Below are positions 31,499 to 40,741 of a DNA stretch of 44,289 bases, in pieces. Under the pieces are notes generated by a model. The model saw only the letters and a program-made list of their open reading frames with translations, searched no databases and was not told the DNA's origin. The DNA comes from a bacterium BMS3Abin01 (GTDB taxonomy: Bacteria; Actinomycetota; Thermoleophilia; BMS3ABIN01): NCBI GenBank assembly GCA_002897715.1, contig BDUA01000048.1, positions 1-44,289 of the forward strand, in the 5' to 3' direction. Position 1 is the stretch's first letter; each line of letters opens with the position of its first letter. Made by a program: the position numbers and the translations under genes.

Positions 31499-32182
31499 GT
31501 GAATGACGAGCTGCTGACAAGCTACCAGTTGGCCCCATCCATACTTTCCGCTGACTTCTCCCGGCTGGGGGAACAAGTGGCGATGGTGATGGAGGCGGGC
31601 GTCCGGGTCATCCATGTGGATGTGATGGACGGGCATTTCGTTCCCAATATCACCATCGGCCCGGTGGTCGCCCGAGCCATCAGCGGACAGGTCCACCAGG
31701 CCGGCGGGGTACTGGACGTGCACCTGATGATCGAGAACCCGGAGCGTTATGTAGACGCCTTTGCCGACGCCGGCGCTGACTGGATAAATGTACACGTCGA
31801 AGCCTGTGTGCATCTGAACATGACCCTTTCCCTGATCCACGCCACCGGCTGCAAGGCCGGCGTCACTCTCAATCCGGCAACGCCTCTGGCCGCCATGCAG
31901 GAGGTCACCGGCGACATCGATTACGCCCTGATGATGACGGTGAACCCCGGCTTCAGCGGCCAGGAGTTCATCTCCTCGGTTATCCCCAAGATCGAGAGGG
32001 CGCGGCACCTGCTGCCGGATCACGTGGGTCTGCAGGTGGACGGCGGTGTGGGCGTCGATACCGTCGAGGCCGCGCTGGACACCGGCGCCAACCTGTTCGT
32101 TGCCGGCTCCGCCGTCTTCGGCGCGCCGGACCCGGCGGCCGCGGCCAAAGAGCTGATGGCGTCCATGGCGGCCCGGGCCTGA
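31499..32182 (+). CDS. rpe: Ribulose-phosphate 3-epimerase
   Basis: 227 residues from GTG 31499. TIM barrel enzyme interconverting ribulose 5-phosphate and xylulose 5-phosphate. Motifs: LAPSILSADFSRLGEQ, VDVMDGHFVPNITIG (metal Asp and His), DVHLMIENPERY, MTVNPGFSGQEFI and VDGGVGVDTVEAALDTGANLFVAGSAVF for the phosphate. Start choice rests on protein alignment and the leaderless promoter just upstream. It lies directly before the riboflavin operon, whose RibB half uses ribulose 5-phosphate. Confidence 0.96.
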   Translation: MNDELLTSYQLAPSILSADFSRLGEQVAMVMEAGVRVIHVDVMDGHFVPNITIGPVVARAISGQVHQAGGVLDVHLMIENPERYVDAFADAGADWINVHVEACVHLNMTLSLIHATGCKAGVTLNPATPLAAMQEVTGDIDYALMMTVNPGFSGQEFISSVIPKIERARHLLPDHVGLQVDGGVGVDTVEAALDTGANLFVAGSAVFGAPDPAAAAKELMASMAARA

Positions 32183-32184
32183 TA

Positions 32185-32215
32185 CCGGCTCCCGCGGCTT
32201 CACCGCGGGCTCCGG
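32185..32215 (+). terminator. Hairpin after rpe
   Basis: CCCGCGG (32191-32197) and CCGCGGG (32203-32209) form a 7-bp stem with loop CTTCA, extended by CCGG pairs (32185-32188 with 32212-32215) across a 2x2 internal loop. It starts 2 nt after the rpe stop. There is no U-tract. Confidence 0.5.
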
Positions 32216-32236
32216 CTGGCAACGACTTTCTCCTTC

Positions 32237-32245
32237 TGCTATCAT
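32237..32245 (+). promoter_or_regulatory. Extended -10 promoter of the rib operon
   Basis: TG-C-TATCAT (32237-32245) would start transcription near 32252, about 33 nt before the FMN aptamer. No clear -35. Confidence 0.42.
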
Positions 32246-32284
32246 TTTTTTGCACGAAAAAATCGAATAGCTGGTTTTCAGCGA

Positions 32285-32397
32285 TGTCTTCAGGGCGGGG
32301 TGCAATTCCCCACCGGCGGTTACAGCCCGCGACCCTCTACGGAGGCTGACCAGGTGAAATTCCCGGGCCGACAGTTAAAGTCTGGATGGGAGAAGAT
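32285..32397 (+). promoter_or_regulatory. FMN riboswitch (RFN element)
   Basis: The conserved blocks are all present in order: TCTTCAGGGCGGGGTG at the 5' side, CCCCACCGGCGGT, AGCCCGCGA, then GGTGAAATTCC, GGGCCGACAGT and GTCTGGATGGGAGAAGA closing stem P1. It binds FMN and represses riboflavin genes. Downstream, GGTCGC 32407-32412 pairs with GCGACC 32426-32431 (extendable by AGA/TCT) as a probable expression-platform hairpin. No U-tract follows, so control may be Rho-dependent or at translation of ribD. Confidence 0.96.
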
Positions 32398-32516
32398 AGA
32401 GCTAGAGGTCGCCTTGGCCACAGGTGCGACCATGCCTCTTCGTACGATTCCGCCTGTAGAATATCCTGAATTATCGGTTGAAACTGTTGCCGGTGACAGG
32501 AAACCGGTACCCATTT

Positions 32517-33641
32517 ATGGCTACAGGACTAGATATCAGCCTCATGCAGAGGGCGCTCAACCTGGCTGACAGGGCCAGGGGGATGACCAGTCCCAACCCC
32601 ACCGTCGGCGCGGTCCTCGTCAGAGGCGGCGAAGTGATCGGTGAGGGTTACCATGAGCGGGCCGGCGCCGACCACGCGGAGGTAGCCGCGTTAAAGTCGG
32701 TGGACGGTGACGCACGCGGCGCTACCGCTTACGTCACCCTGGAGCCTTGCTGCCACACGGGCCGGACCGGTCCCTGCACCGAGGCGCTTATCACCGCGGG
32801 CGTCACCAGGGTATTGGTGGCGGCTCTGGATCCTTCCGACAAGGTGGATGGCAAGGGGGTGGCGGCCCTTAAGCAGGCGGGCATCGAGGTGGAGGTGCTG
32901 GACGGCACGGTAGCCGCCAGGGCGCGCGCGCAGAACGAAGCTTTCCGCAAGTATGCGGTTACCGGCCGGCCGCTGGTGACACTCAAGAGCGCCATGAGCC
33001 TGGACGGAAAGATCGCCACCGCCAGTGGTGACTCACAATGGATATCCGGCGAAGAGAGCCGCAGGCAGGTCCATGCCCTGCGTGGCGAGGTGGACGCTAT
33101 CGCCGTTGGTTCAGGCACCGCTCACATCGATGACCCCCTGCTCACCTGCCGATTGCCGGGCGCGCGGCGGCAGCCCCTGCGAGTCGTGTTCGACTCGGAG
33201 GCAAACCTTGATAGCGACAGCCGGCTGGTGCGTACGGCCGGTGAGTTCCAGACGCTGGTTTTCGTAACCGACGCGGCCCCCGCGGACAGGGTGGAGGCCC
33301 TGCGCCGGGACGGTGTGGAGGTCGCCCGGGTGCAGGCGCTACGGGGGCGCGTGGACGTAAACGATGCCCTGGGTTTTCTCGGTTCCAGGGAGATCCCCAT
33401 ACTCAGCCTGATGCTGGAGGGTGGGCCGACCCTGGCGTCTTCATTTGTGGCCGCCGGTGCCGTCGACAAGGTGATGACCTATATCGCGCCGATGATCATC
33501 GGCGGCGAGTCGGCCAGGACCCCGGTGGCGGGGGAAGGGTTCAACATGATCAGCGAAGCCGTCGAGCTATATCGCATGACCCACACCAGGGTCGGCGACG
33601 ATGTCCTGATAACCGCCTATACGTCGAAAGATGAATGGTAA
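32517..33641 (+). CDS. ribD: Bifunctional riboflavin deaminase/reductase RibD
   Basis: 374 residues from ATG 32517. An N-terminal cytidine-deaminase-like domain with zinc motifs HAEVAAL and EPCCHTGRTGPC, then a C-terminal reductase (LKSAMSLDGKIATASGDSQWISG, GSGTAHIDDPLLTCR, MLEGGPTLASSF). It carries out the second and third steps from GTP to riboflavin. The start is uncertain: TTG 32478 is also in frame and no good ribosome site is seen; AGGA at 32498-32501 sits in the loop of a small hairpin (CCGGT/ACCGG, 32490-32507). It is the first gene after the FMN riboswitch. Confidence 0.95.
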   Translation: MATGLDISLMQRALNLADRARGMTSPNPTVGAVLVRGGEVIGEGYHERAGADHAEVAALKSVDGDARGATAYVTLEPCCHTGRTGPCTEALITAGVTRVLVAALDPSDKVDGKGVAALKQAGIEVEVLDGTVAARARAQNEAFRKYAVTGRPLVTLKSAMSLDGKIATASGDSQWISGEESRRQVHALRGEVDAIAVGSGTAHIDDPLLTCRLPGARRQPLRVVFDSEANLDSDSRLVRTAGEFQTLVFVTDAAPADRVEALRRDGVEVARVQALRGRVDVNDALGFLGSREIPILSLMLEGGPTLASSFVAAGAVDKVMTYIAPMIIGGESARTPVAGEGFNMISEAVELYRMTHTRVGDDVLITAYTSKDEW

Positions 33642-33674
33642 GGCCGTCTTTCGACCGGAAAGAGGGGGCTGAAG

Positions 33675-34328
33675 ATGTTTACCGGCATAGTTGAAGAGAT
33701 GGGAACGCTGGCAAGCCTGGAGATGAAAGCCGATAGCGGCATCATCACCATCGAGGCCGACAGGGTGCTGGAAGATGCCCAGCTGGGCGATTCCATCGCC
33801 GTCAACGGCGTATGCCTGACGGCCAGGGAGTTCGGCCGGAATTCTTTCTCAGCCGATGTGATGCCCGAGACCATCAGGAAGACCAACCTGGGGAACCTCA
33901 AACGGGGCGGCCGTGTCAACCTGGAACGGGCGCTGACACTTTCGGCGCGTCTGGGTGGCCACCTGATGCTGGGCCATGTGGATGCCACCGGCAAGGTGGT
34001 CAGGATACAGCCTGAGGGCAACGCTGTACTTTTCACCATCACGTCGCCGGAAGAGATCAGCCGTTATCTGCTGGCGCAGGGGTCGGTGGGCGTCGACGGC
34101 ATCAGCCTTACCATCGCCCGTCTGGTTGAAGGCGGATTCACCATCTCGCTCATCCCCCATACTCTGGAGGTGACCACCCTGGGGCAGAACGGTGTGGGAT
34201 ACGAGGTCAACCTGGAAGCGGACGTTATGGGTAAATACGTGGAGAAGATCGTCAGGGGAGGGTTGCCCGGGGGCCAGGGGGAGGGAGGACTCACCCTGGA
34301 GAAGCTGGCGGAGGAAGGCTTTATTTAA
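33675..34328 (+). CDS. ribE: Riboflavin synthase alpha chain
   Basis: 217 residues with the two-fold repeat of the family: the N-terminal MFTGIVEEMG, DSIAVNGVCLTA and GHLMLGHVDATG, and a second barrel with GSVGVDGISLTI and FTISLIPHTLEVTTLG. It dismutates two 6,7-dimethyl-8-ribityllumazine into riboflavin and the pyrimidinedione. Weak ribosome site (GAGGGGG) before ATG 33675. Second gene of the rib operon. Confidence 0.97.
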   Translation: MFTGIVEEMGTLASLEMKADSGIITIEADRVLEDAQLGDSIAVNGVCLTAREFGRNSFSADVMPETIRKTNLGNLKRGGRVNLERALTLSARLGGHLMLGHVDATGKVVRIQPEGNAVLFTITSPEEISRYLLAQGSVGVDGISLTIARLVEGGFTISLIPHTLEVTTLGQNGVGYEVNLEADVMGKYVEKIVRGGLPGGQGEGGLTLEKLAEEGFI

Positions 34329-34370
34329 AAGAGACAAGGAAGTATCAACACCAACAGGTAGGAAGGAAAA

Positions 34371-35654
34371 ATGTCAGAAAAGGAAATGGAAAAACAGAAA
34401 GAACAGGAAGAGAATGATTCGCCGTTCAGCACCATCGAAGAAGCCGTCGAGGATATCCGCGCGGGCAAGATGGTGATCGTATGTGACGACGAGGACCGTG
34501 AGAACGAGGGTGACCTCACCATGGCGGCTCAGTTCGCCACGCCCGAGGCCATCAACTTCATGGCGACCCACGGCCGGGGGCTGATATGCCTGGCCATGAC
34601 CCCGGAGAAGTGTGAAGAGCTGAATCTGCCCCAGATGGTGTACAAGAACGAAGCCACTTTCAGCACCGCTTTCACTGTATCCATAGAGGCCCGCCACGGC
34701 GTCACCACCGGTATCTCGGCGGCGGACCGGGCCCATACCATCCAGGTGGCCATGAACCCCGATTCAGGGCCTGAGGACCTGGTGCAGCCGGGCCATATCT
34801 TTCCTCTCAGGGCCAAATCGGGCGGCGTACTGGAGCGTACGGGACAGACCGAGGCCTCGGTGGACCTGGCGCGGCTGGCGGGGCTGGAGCCGGCCGGTGT
34901 GATCTGTGAGATCATGAACGATGACGGTACCATGGCCCGTGTACCCGACCTGACCCCCTATTGCCAGGGGCACGGACTGAAGATGATCACGGTCGCCGAT
35001 CTGATCAAATACCGGCGTAAGACGGAGAAGCTGGTGCGACGGGTGGCCGAAGCCCGCATACCTACCAAGTTCGGCGATTTCCGTGCCTTCGGCTATGAGA
35101 GTCTGCTGGACGGTGAACAGCATGTGGCCCTGGTGAAGGGTGAAGTGGATGGTGCCGAGAACGTGCTGGTGCGGGTCCATTCGGAATGCCTGACCGGAGA
35201 TGTCTTCGGCTCCATGCGCTGCGATTGTGGCGAGCAGCTATATCATGCTCTGCGCATGATAGAAGAGGAAGGGAGCGGTGTCCTGCTCTATCTGTCCCAG
35301 GAGGGACGTGGCATCGGTATCCTCAACAAGCTGCGGGCCTACGAACTACAGGAGAAGGGCCGGGATACGGTGGAGGCCAATGAGGAGCTGGGCTTCAAGG
35401 CGGACCTGCGTGAATACGGCATCGGCGCCCAGATTCTGGTGGATCTGGGTCTGACTTCCATCCGCCAGATGACCAACAACCCCAAGAAGATAAAGGGACT
35501 GGAAGGATATGGGCTGAAAATCGTTGAAAGAGTATCAATCGAGATGAAGCCGCAGGTGGAAAACATATCCTACCTGGCGGCCAAAAAGGAAAAGATGGGC
35601 CATATACTGCATCACCAGGACCTCAGGTATGAAAAAGAAAATGACTCCAAATAA
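34371..35654 (+). CDS. ribBA: Bifunctional DHBP synthase / GTP cyclohydrolase II
   Basis: 427 residues. The N-terminal RibB half has [13 protein letters not shown] and [17 protein letters not shown] and makes dihydroxybutanone phosphate from ribulose 5-phosphate. The C-terminal RibA half has the zinc site [20 protein letters not shown], the arginine-containing [17 protein letters not shown] and [14 protein letters not shown], and opens GTP. A 16-residue charged extension precedes RibB. AGGAAGGA-type ribosome site before ATG 34371. Both halves look intact, so riboflavin synthesis is complete here apart from the unlinked phosphatase step. Confidence 0.97.
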   Translation: MSEKEMEKQKEQEENDSPFSTIEEAVEDIRAGKMVIVCDDEDRENEGDLTMAAQFATPEAINFMATHGRGLICLAMTPEKCEELNLPQMVYKNEATFSTAFTVSIEARHGVTTGISAADRAHTIQVAMNPDSGPEDLVQPGHIFPLRAKSGGVLERTGQTEASVDLARLAGLEPAGVICEIMNDDGTMARVPDLTPYCQGHGLKMITVADLIKYRRKTEKLVRRVAEARIPTKFGDFRAFGYESLLDGEQHVALVKGEVDGAENVLVRVHSECLTGDVFGSMRCDCGEQLYHALRMIEEEGSGVLLYLSQEGRGIGILNKLRAYELQEKGRDTVEANEELGFKADLREYGIGAQILVDLGLTSIRQMTNNPKKIKGLEGYGLKIVERVSIEMKPQVENISYLAAKKEKMGHILHHQDLRYEKENDSK

Positions 35655-35678
35655 TAACGGGAATAGAAAGGAAAGCTG

Positions 35679-36152
35679 ATGGCAGAGCGATTCAAGAGTT
35701 ACGAGGGACTTCTCGACGCCAAGGGACTGAAGTTCGGCATCATCATCGCCCGCTTCAATGAGTTCATCTCCACCCACCTGCTGGATGGCGCCATCGATTG
35801 TCTGGTACGTCACAACGCCGGCAAGACGGCTATCGAAGTGGCCTGGGTGCCGGGCGCCTTCGAGATACCCCTGGTGGCGTCCAGGATGGCCGGGAGCGGT
35901 AAATATGACGCCATCATCTGCCTGGGAGCCATAATCCGTGGCGGCACGCCCCATTTCGATTACGTGGCCGCCGAGGCTTCCAAGGGCATCGCCAAGGTAG
36001 CCCTGGACAGCGGGGTACCGGTAGCCATGGGAGTGCTGACCACGGACAACATTGAGCAGGCGGTGGAACGGGCCGGCACCAAGGGCGGCAACAAGGGGTG
36101 GCAGGCCGCCGCCGGCGCCATTGAGATGGCGCAGCTGATGAAGAAATTCTAA
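35679..36152 (+). CDS. ribH: 6,7-dimethyl-8-ribityllumazine synthase
   Basis: 157 residues, the normal length. Motifs: [44 protein letters not shown] with the catalytic His, and [20 protein letters not shown]. Condenses dihydroxybutanone phosphate with the pyrimidinedione. Last gene of the rib operon, converging on the PAP2 gene with a 4-nt gap and no recognisable terminator between. Confidence 0.98.
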   Translation: MAERFKSYEGLLDAKGLKFGIIIARFNEFISTHLLDGAIDCLVRHNAGKTAIEVAWVPGAFEIPLVASRMAGSGKYDAIICLGAIIRGGTPHFDYVAAEASKGIAKVALDSGVPVAMGVLTTDNIEQAVERAGTKGGNKGWQAAAGAIEMAQLMKKF

Positions 36153-36156
36153 GCGA

Positions 36157-36747
36157 TCACGGCTTGGTAATATCTTCGTTGATCGGCTGTGCCAGCCGAA
36201 GTCTGGCGGCGAGGGCAATAACCATGAAAAGAACCGGCCTTATCCTGTGCCGCAATATCCACAGGAGCAGGCCGCAGAGCGTGCCGAGCAAGGCGCCGCC
36301 GATAACATCCAGGGGGTAGTGAGTACCGCAGTAGACCCGGGAGAATGCCAGCAATATCCCTGCAGCCAGGAGTATCCAACCCAGCCATCTGGACCTCAGC
36401 CAGACGATGCTGGTGATCGCGAAAGCGAACACCGTGTGGTCTGACGGAAAAGAGGGGTCGGGGGACCGGTTGAGGAGCAGTGTCACCAGATGGGTGCTGA
36501 AGGGGCGGGGCCGGAAGTAGATATGACCGATAAGCTGTGCTATCAGAAGACCTAACGCCGCCGCTACCACCGCCAGCAGTACTGACTGATAGTCTTCCCT
36601 TTTCGCCTTTCCGCTGCGGAACCATATAAATAGAAGGGCGGCAGGAAAGATGAAGGCCCCGTATTCAGCGAAGAAAAGAAACAGGGAATCGAGCGCTCCA
36701 TACCTGCCAGCCGCGCCGTTCACCAGCTGGAACAGTTGAAAGTCCAT
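36157..36747 (-). CDS. PAP2-family membrane phosphatase
   Basis: 196 residues, about five membrane helices. The second and third phosphatase motifs are clear: PSFPSDHTVFAFA and SRVYCGTHYPLDVIGG. The first is shortened to HIYFRPRPF, keeping RP. The pattern fits BcrC/YbjG-type undecaprenyl pyrophosphate phosphatases acting outside the membrane, though lipid phosphatases in general share it. Third gene of the leftward rpmB-DUF5684-PAP2 unit. Confidence 0.92.
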   Translation of the reverse strand: MDFQLFQLVNGAAGRYGALDSLFLFFAEYGAFIFPAALLFIWFRSGKAKREDYQSVLLAVVAAALGLLIAQLIGHIYFRPRPFSTHLVTLLLNRSPDPSFPSDHTVFAFAITSIVWLRSRWLGWILLAAGILLAFSRVYCGTHYPLDVIGGALLGTLCGLLLWILRHRIRPVLFMVIALAARLRLAQPINEDITKP

Positions 36748-36777
36748 GGTTCCCCTTTCCGGATAACCGTGACGTCG

Positions 36778-37113
36778 CTATCGCGAGAACGCCAGGTAGC
36801 CGGGGACCAGCGCGTTGAAGAAAGGCACCAGCACCAGTATTCCCCACCAGCCGGGCTTGTGACGGGCCTCGGCGATGTTCATCCAGACGATGACGGCGAT
36901 GATGATGTTAAGCAGGGGGATGAAGAACAGAATCAGCCACCAGTCGGGGCGGCCGGCCATACGTACCATGAGCAGCAGATTGAGGATCGGTACCCAGGCC
37001 ATCCAGCCGCTGGTGGTACCGGTTTTCTGGGCGATCACCATCAGGCAGACGGCGTAATAGACATAAGCCAGCGCCGCAAGCCCAACTACACCGACATAAC
37101 TTCCCGTTGACAT
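36778..37113 (-). CDS. DUF5684-like small membrane protein
   Basis: 111 residues with three hydrophobic helices. The pattern MVIAQKTGTTSGWMAWVPILNL, then PDWWLILFFIPLLNIIIAVIVWMNIAEARHKPGWWGIL and VPFFNALVPGYLAF is typical of this small family, sometimes annotated next to signal peptidase I. Function unknown. It sits 36 nt after rpmB and 30 nt before the PAP2 gene. Confidence 0.82.
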   Translation of the reverse strand: MSTGSYVGVVGLAALAYVYYAVCLMVIAQKTGTTSGWMAWVPILNLLLMVRMAGRPDWWLILFFIPLLNIIIAVIVWMNIAEARHKPGWWGILVLVPFFNALVPGYLAFSR

Positions 37114-37149
37114 CCGCCGGCTCCTTTCGCTGCCATTTATTCCGCCGGT

Positions 37150-37341
37150 TCAGATCGCCTTCTGCACCTTGCCGGCGCTTATGCACTTGGCGCAGACATA
37201 GGCGCGGGTGGGCTTGCCGCCGGTGATGATGCGGATCTTCTGCAGATTGGGATTGAACCGTCGCCGGGTGGCTCGGTTGGAATGGCTGCGGTTGTTGCCG
37301 TAGCCGGGTTTCTTGCCGCAGACTGTGCATACTTTTGACAT
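37150..37341 (-). CDS. rpmB: 50S ribosomal protein L28
   Basis: 63 residues. Starts [22 protein letters not shown] and ends with [16 protein letters not shown], so both CxxC pairs are present: the zinc-binding (C+) form. L32 downstream is also the C+ form, suggesting the cell does not rely on zinc-free versions of these two. Short leader of about 40 nt from the promoter at 37387-37415. Confidence 0.98.
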   Translation of the reverse strand: MSKVCTVCGKKPGYGNNRSHSNRATRRRFNPNLQKIRIITGGKPTRAYVCAKCISAGKVQKAI

Positions 37342-37386
37342 GTGTACCCTGTTTCCCTGTTAAACTTTACTTTTACACAAGGCGTC

Positions 37387-37415
37387 ATTATGCTATAGCC
37401 GCCCTTTAATTGCAA
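37387..37415 (-). promoter_or_regulatory. rpmB promoter
   Basis: On the minus strand TTGCAA (37415-37410), a 17-nt spacer and CATAAT (37392-37387) make a good vegetative promoter. On the plus strand TTTACA (37372-37377) and TATAGC (37394-37399, 16-nt spacer) could serve recG, so the two promoters would overlap. Confidence 0.6.
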
Positions 37416-37444
37416 GATAAGGTGGCAACAAACAGGTGGAGACG

Positions 37445-39607
37445 ATGATCAGACCCCGGTGCCCGGTTCCTTTCTGCGGGTCTGCCTCTCCCCGGAAAAA
37501 ACTGCCGCGCACTTCCAAGCAGAACTTTAACCCCAAGAGACTGGACGACCCCCTTACCGTGCTTTCCGGGGTGGGGCCGGCGACGGCCCGGGCGGCGGCC
37601 ACGCTGGGGCTGTTCACCATCCGCGACCTGCTGTTCCATTTCCCCTTCCGCCACGAGGACTATACCAGCCATCGCCGTATCGGCGAACTGAAATGGGACG
37701 AGGAGGCAACGGTCTCCTGCTGCCTGGAGAGCATCTCCCGACGTCCCACCCGCCGCCGCAACCTCAGGCTGGTGGTGGCCACGGTAGGCGACGATACCGG
37801 CTACATGGAAGCGCTCTGGTTCAACCAGGACTACCTGGCCGACCAGCTTACCGCCGGCGACAGACTTCTTCTGCGCGGCCGCTACTACGGTGGCAGCCGG
37901 ACATTCAGGGTGAAAGGCCATGAGTTACTGGGCAAGCAGGGAGCCGGTCTGCACACCACCGGCTTCGTCCCGGTATACGAGACCACGGCCAGGATATCGG
38001 TGAAGCGGCTGCGCGGCTGGCTGGGACAGTGCATCCAGCTGGCTGCCCGGATGGCGGATCCGCTACCGGCCGGCGTCAGGGATGGACTGCGCCTGCCGTG
38101 GAAGTCCGATGCGGTGATAGCCATGCATTTTCCCCGGACGCCTGCAGATTACGCGACGGCGCGGCGGCGCCTCGTCTTCGAGGAGCTGTACCTGATGCAG
38201 CTGGGTCTGCTGTCCCACCGCCAGGCGTATGAACGGGAGCGGCGGGGGGTACGGCTCAGGCCCAGCGGCGAACTTACCCGCAGGTTCATCGAAGGATTGC
38301 CCTTCCGGCTTACCAGCGACCAGCAGCAGGTCTGCCGGCAGGTGTCTGACGACATGGCGGCCGGCCGGCCCATGCAGCGTCTGCTTCAGGGCGACGTGGG
38401 CTCGGGAAAGACGGTGGTTGCCGTGTACACCCTGCTGCGCGCCGTGGAGAACGGTCGCCAGGCGGCGCTGATGGCGCCGACGGAGGTGCTGGCGGAGCAA
38501 CACTTCCTCAATATACAGCATATGCTGGCGGGGCTGGACGTCGGTGTGGCCCTGCTCTCCAGCCGGCATAAGCCGGCGGAGCGGCGGCGGTTGCTGGAGG
38601 ATATCGCCGCGGGACGGATCAGCCTGGTGGTGGGCACCCACGCCCTTATCCAGGAGGACGTCTCCTTTCCGAGGCTGGGGGTTGTGGTAGTGGACGAACA
38701 GCATCGCTTCGGCGTGGACCAGCGGGAGAAACTGGCGGAGAAAGCCACCACCGGCGGCGTGACCCCCCATGTGCTGCACATGACGGCCACCCCCATTCCC
38801 CGGACGCTGGCGCTGACCCTCTACGGCGATCTGGATGTCAGTCTCATCACCACCATGCCGCCGGGCAGGCAGGCGACGGTCACGCGGCTGGTGCCTGAGC
38901 GGAACAGGGCGCAAGCTTACAGGTTCATCCGCCAGCAGCTGGACAAGGGCAGGCAGGGTTACGTGGTCTGCCCGCTCATCGAGGAGTCGGTGGCGGTGGA
39001 CGCCAGGGCGGTGTCGGTGGAGGCGGAACGCCTGGCGCGCGGAGAATTCAAAGGCTACCGCCTGGGTATGCTGCACGGGCAGATGTCAACCGAAGACAAG
39101 CAGGAGACCATGGCTGCCTTCCAGCGCGGTGATATCCAGGTACTGGTGACGACTACGGTGATAGAGGTAGGCGTGGATGTGGCCAACGCCACCATAATGA
39201 TGGTTGAGGAAGCGGACCGTTTCGGCCTGGCACAGCTGCACCAGCTGCGCGGCCGCGTCGGCCGCGGCGGGCACAAGTCCTACTGTCTGCTGTTCGGCGA
39301 GGGCCGCAGCCAGCAGGCGCGGCGGCGGCTGGCGGCGATGGAGTCCACCAGTGACGGTTTCCGCCTGGCCGATATCGATCTGGAGATAAGAGGGGAGGGC
39401 CAGCTGTTCGGCCTGAAACAGTCGGGCCTGCCGGACCTGAAGCTGGCGCGGCTGACGCGGGACCAGGAGCTGCTGGGGCAGGCGCGGGAACTGGCCAGGG
39501 ACATGATAGAGTCTGACCCGGGGCTGGCCAGGCCGGAGCATACCCTGCTCAGGGACGAGGTGGAGAGGGTGTTCGGCGACTCGGTCAAGTGGCTGCGCCG
39601 GGTATGA
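37445..39607 (+). CDS. recG: ATP-dependent DNA helicase RecG
   Basis: About 720 residues from ATG 37445 (GTG 37436 in frame just upstream; an AGGTGG ribosome site favours the ATG). Order: N-terminal helical/HhH-like part (LTVLSGVGPATARAAATLGL), wedge OB domain (about 60-170), helicase lobes with Walker A GDVGSGKT (316-323), DEQH box VVVDEQHRFG (about 416), MTATPIPRTLALTLYGDLD, TTVIEVGVDVANA and QLRGRVGRG, and a C-terminal TRG region. It regresses stalled replication forks and processes Holliday junctions. The first ~25 residues, Pro/Arg-rich, are atypical. Followed by rsmD, 49 nt downstream. Confidence 0.97.
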   Translation: MIRPRCPVPFCGSASPRKKLPRTSKQNFNPKRLDDPLTVLSGVGPATARAAATLGLFTIRDLLFHFPFRHEDYTSHRRIGELKWDEEATVSCCLESISRRPTRRRNLRLVVATVGDDTGYMEALWFNQDYLADQLTAGDRLLLRGRYYGGSRTFRVKGHELLGKQGAGLHTTGFVPVYETTARISVKRLRGWLGQCIQLAARMADPLPAGVRDGLRLPWKSDAVIAMHFPRTPADYATARRRLVFEELYLMQLGLLSHRQAYERERRGVRLRPSGELTRRFIEGLPFRLTSDQQQVCRQVSDDMAAGRPMQRLLQGDVGSGKTVVAVYTLLRAVENGRQAALMAPTEVLAEQHFLNIQHMLAGLDVGVALLSSRHKPAERRRLLEDIAAGRISLVVGTHALIQEDVSFPRLGVVVVDEQHRFGVDQREKLAEKATTGGVTPHVLHMTATPIPRTLALTLYGDLDVSLITTMPPGRQATVTRLVPERNRAQAYRFIRQQLDKGRQGYVVCPLIEESVAVDARAVSVEAERLARGEFKGYRLGMLHGQMSTEDKQETMAAFQRGDIQVLVTTTVIEVGVDVANATIMMVEEADRFGLAQLHQLRGRVGRGGHKSYCLLFGEGRSQQARRRLAAMESTSDGFRLADIDLEIRGEGQLFGLKQSGLPDLKLARLTRDQELLGQARELARDMIESDPGLARPEHTLLRDEVERVFGDSVKWLRRV

Positions 39608-39656
39608 GGTCAGGCTCGTATACCGGTTCTGTAAACAGGCGGCCGGGAGGGCTAGT

Positions 39657-40208
39657 TTGCGTATCATCGCCGGAAGCAGGAAGGGGACTATAATCGCCGC
39701 GCCGCCGGGGCGGAACACCCGCCCGACCGCGGACCGGGTGCGCGAGGCGGTCTTCAGCATCCTGGGAGACATCACCGGCCTGACGGTGCTGGATCTGTTC
39801 GCCGGCAGCGGCGCCCTGGGGATGGAGGCCCTGAGCCGCGCCGCCGCCGGGGCGGTCCTGGTGGAAAGCAGCGCTACAGCGGTCAAGGCGATGCGCAGGA
39901 ACGTGGAGAAACTGCGTTTTGAGAACGTCGCCGTTGTCCGGCGCGACTACCTTGTTTTCCTTAAGGATGCAGCGAAAAAGCGCCAGCGCTTTGATTTGAT
40001 TTTTACCGATCCTCCCTATAGAATGCACCGCGTTATCGAGGGGGAACTGGGAAGATGGCTGCCGCGGGTTGCGGCGCCGGGAGCGAGGCTGGTGGTGGAG
40101 AGTTCCTCCCGTGAGGATATAACCCTGCCGTTCCAGCTTTCCGTAAACCGGGTTTACGGCGACACCAGGGTGAGTATATATTTCCCCGGGGCCGGACCGG
40201 AGGCCTGA
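39657..40208 (+). CDS. rsmD: 16S rRNA (guanine966-N2)-methyltransferase
   Basis: 183 residues from TTG 39657, with GGGAGGGC at 39645-39652. The start fits the family's MRIIAGSRKG. SAM-binding VLDLFAGSGALGMEALSRAA and catalytic FTDPPYRMH are present. Neighbouring recG and coaD form the standard recG-rsmD-coaD order. The next gene begins 17 nt downstream. Confidence 0.96.
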   Translation: MRIIAGSRKGTIIAAPPGRNTRPTADRVREAVFSILGDITGLTVLDLFAGSGALGMEALSRAAAGAVLVESSATAVKAMRRNVEKLRFENVAVVRRDYLVFLKDAAKKRQRFDLIFTDPPYRMHRVIEGELGRWLPRVAAPGARLVVESSSREDITLPFQLSVNRVYGDTRVSIYFPGAGPEA

Positions 40209-40225
40209 CCGACATCTCTGTCTCA

Positions 40226-40720
40226 ATGAATAACAATGACAAGATAACAGCCGTCTGCCCGGGCACTTATGACCCGGTCACCGAGGGGCACCTGGACATC
40301 ATCCGCCGGGCGGCCATTCTGTTCGACAGGGTGGTGGTGGGCGTGTTGGCAAGCTCGCCGCGCAAGGACACCCTGTTCGGCGTCGATGAGCGGGAGGCGA
40401 TGCTGGAGGCGTCCCTGCCTTCGAACACTAACATCAAGGTGGAGGTATTTGATACACTTCTGGTGGACTTCGCCCGCAAATGGGGGGCGAGCGCCCTGGT
40501 CAAGGGACTCAGGGCCATCTCGGATTTCGAGTACGAATTCCAGATGGCGCAGCTGAACAGGAAACTGGCGCCGGATCTAGAAACTATTTACTTAATGGCG
40601 TCGCCGGAATATAGTTTTCTTAGCTCCAGCGGCGTCAAGGAGATAGCCAAATACGGCGGCAACGTCGATGACCTGGTTCCCGAGGCGGTTATCAGGCGCT
40701 TTGAAGAACTTTTCCAGTAA
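40226..40720 (+). CDS. coaD: Phosphopantetheine adenylyltransferase
   Basis: 164 residues. Nucleotidyltransferase motif PGTYDPVTEGHLDIIRRA, KGLRAISDFEYEFQMAQLNR and a YSFLSSSGVKEIAKYGG end (the ISSTxVR-type loop, here with LSSSGVK). It joins ATP to 4'-phosphopantetheine to make dephospho-CoA. Followed 21 nt later by the SepIVA-like gene. Confidence 0.97.
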   Translation: MNNNDKITAVCPGTYDPVTEGHLDIIRRAAILFDRVVVGVLASSPRKDTLFGVDEREAMLEASLPSNTNIKVEVFDTLLVDFARKWGASALVKGLRAISDFEYEFQMAQLNRKLAPDLETIYLMASPEYSFLSSSGVKEIAKYGGNVDDLVPEAVIRRFEELFQ

Positions 40721-40741
40721 ACCTGGAATATTGGAGGAAAA

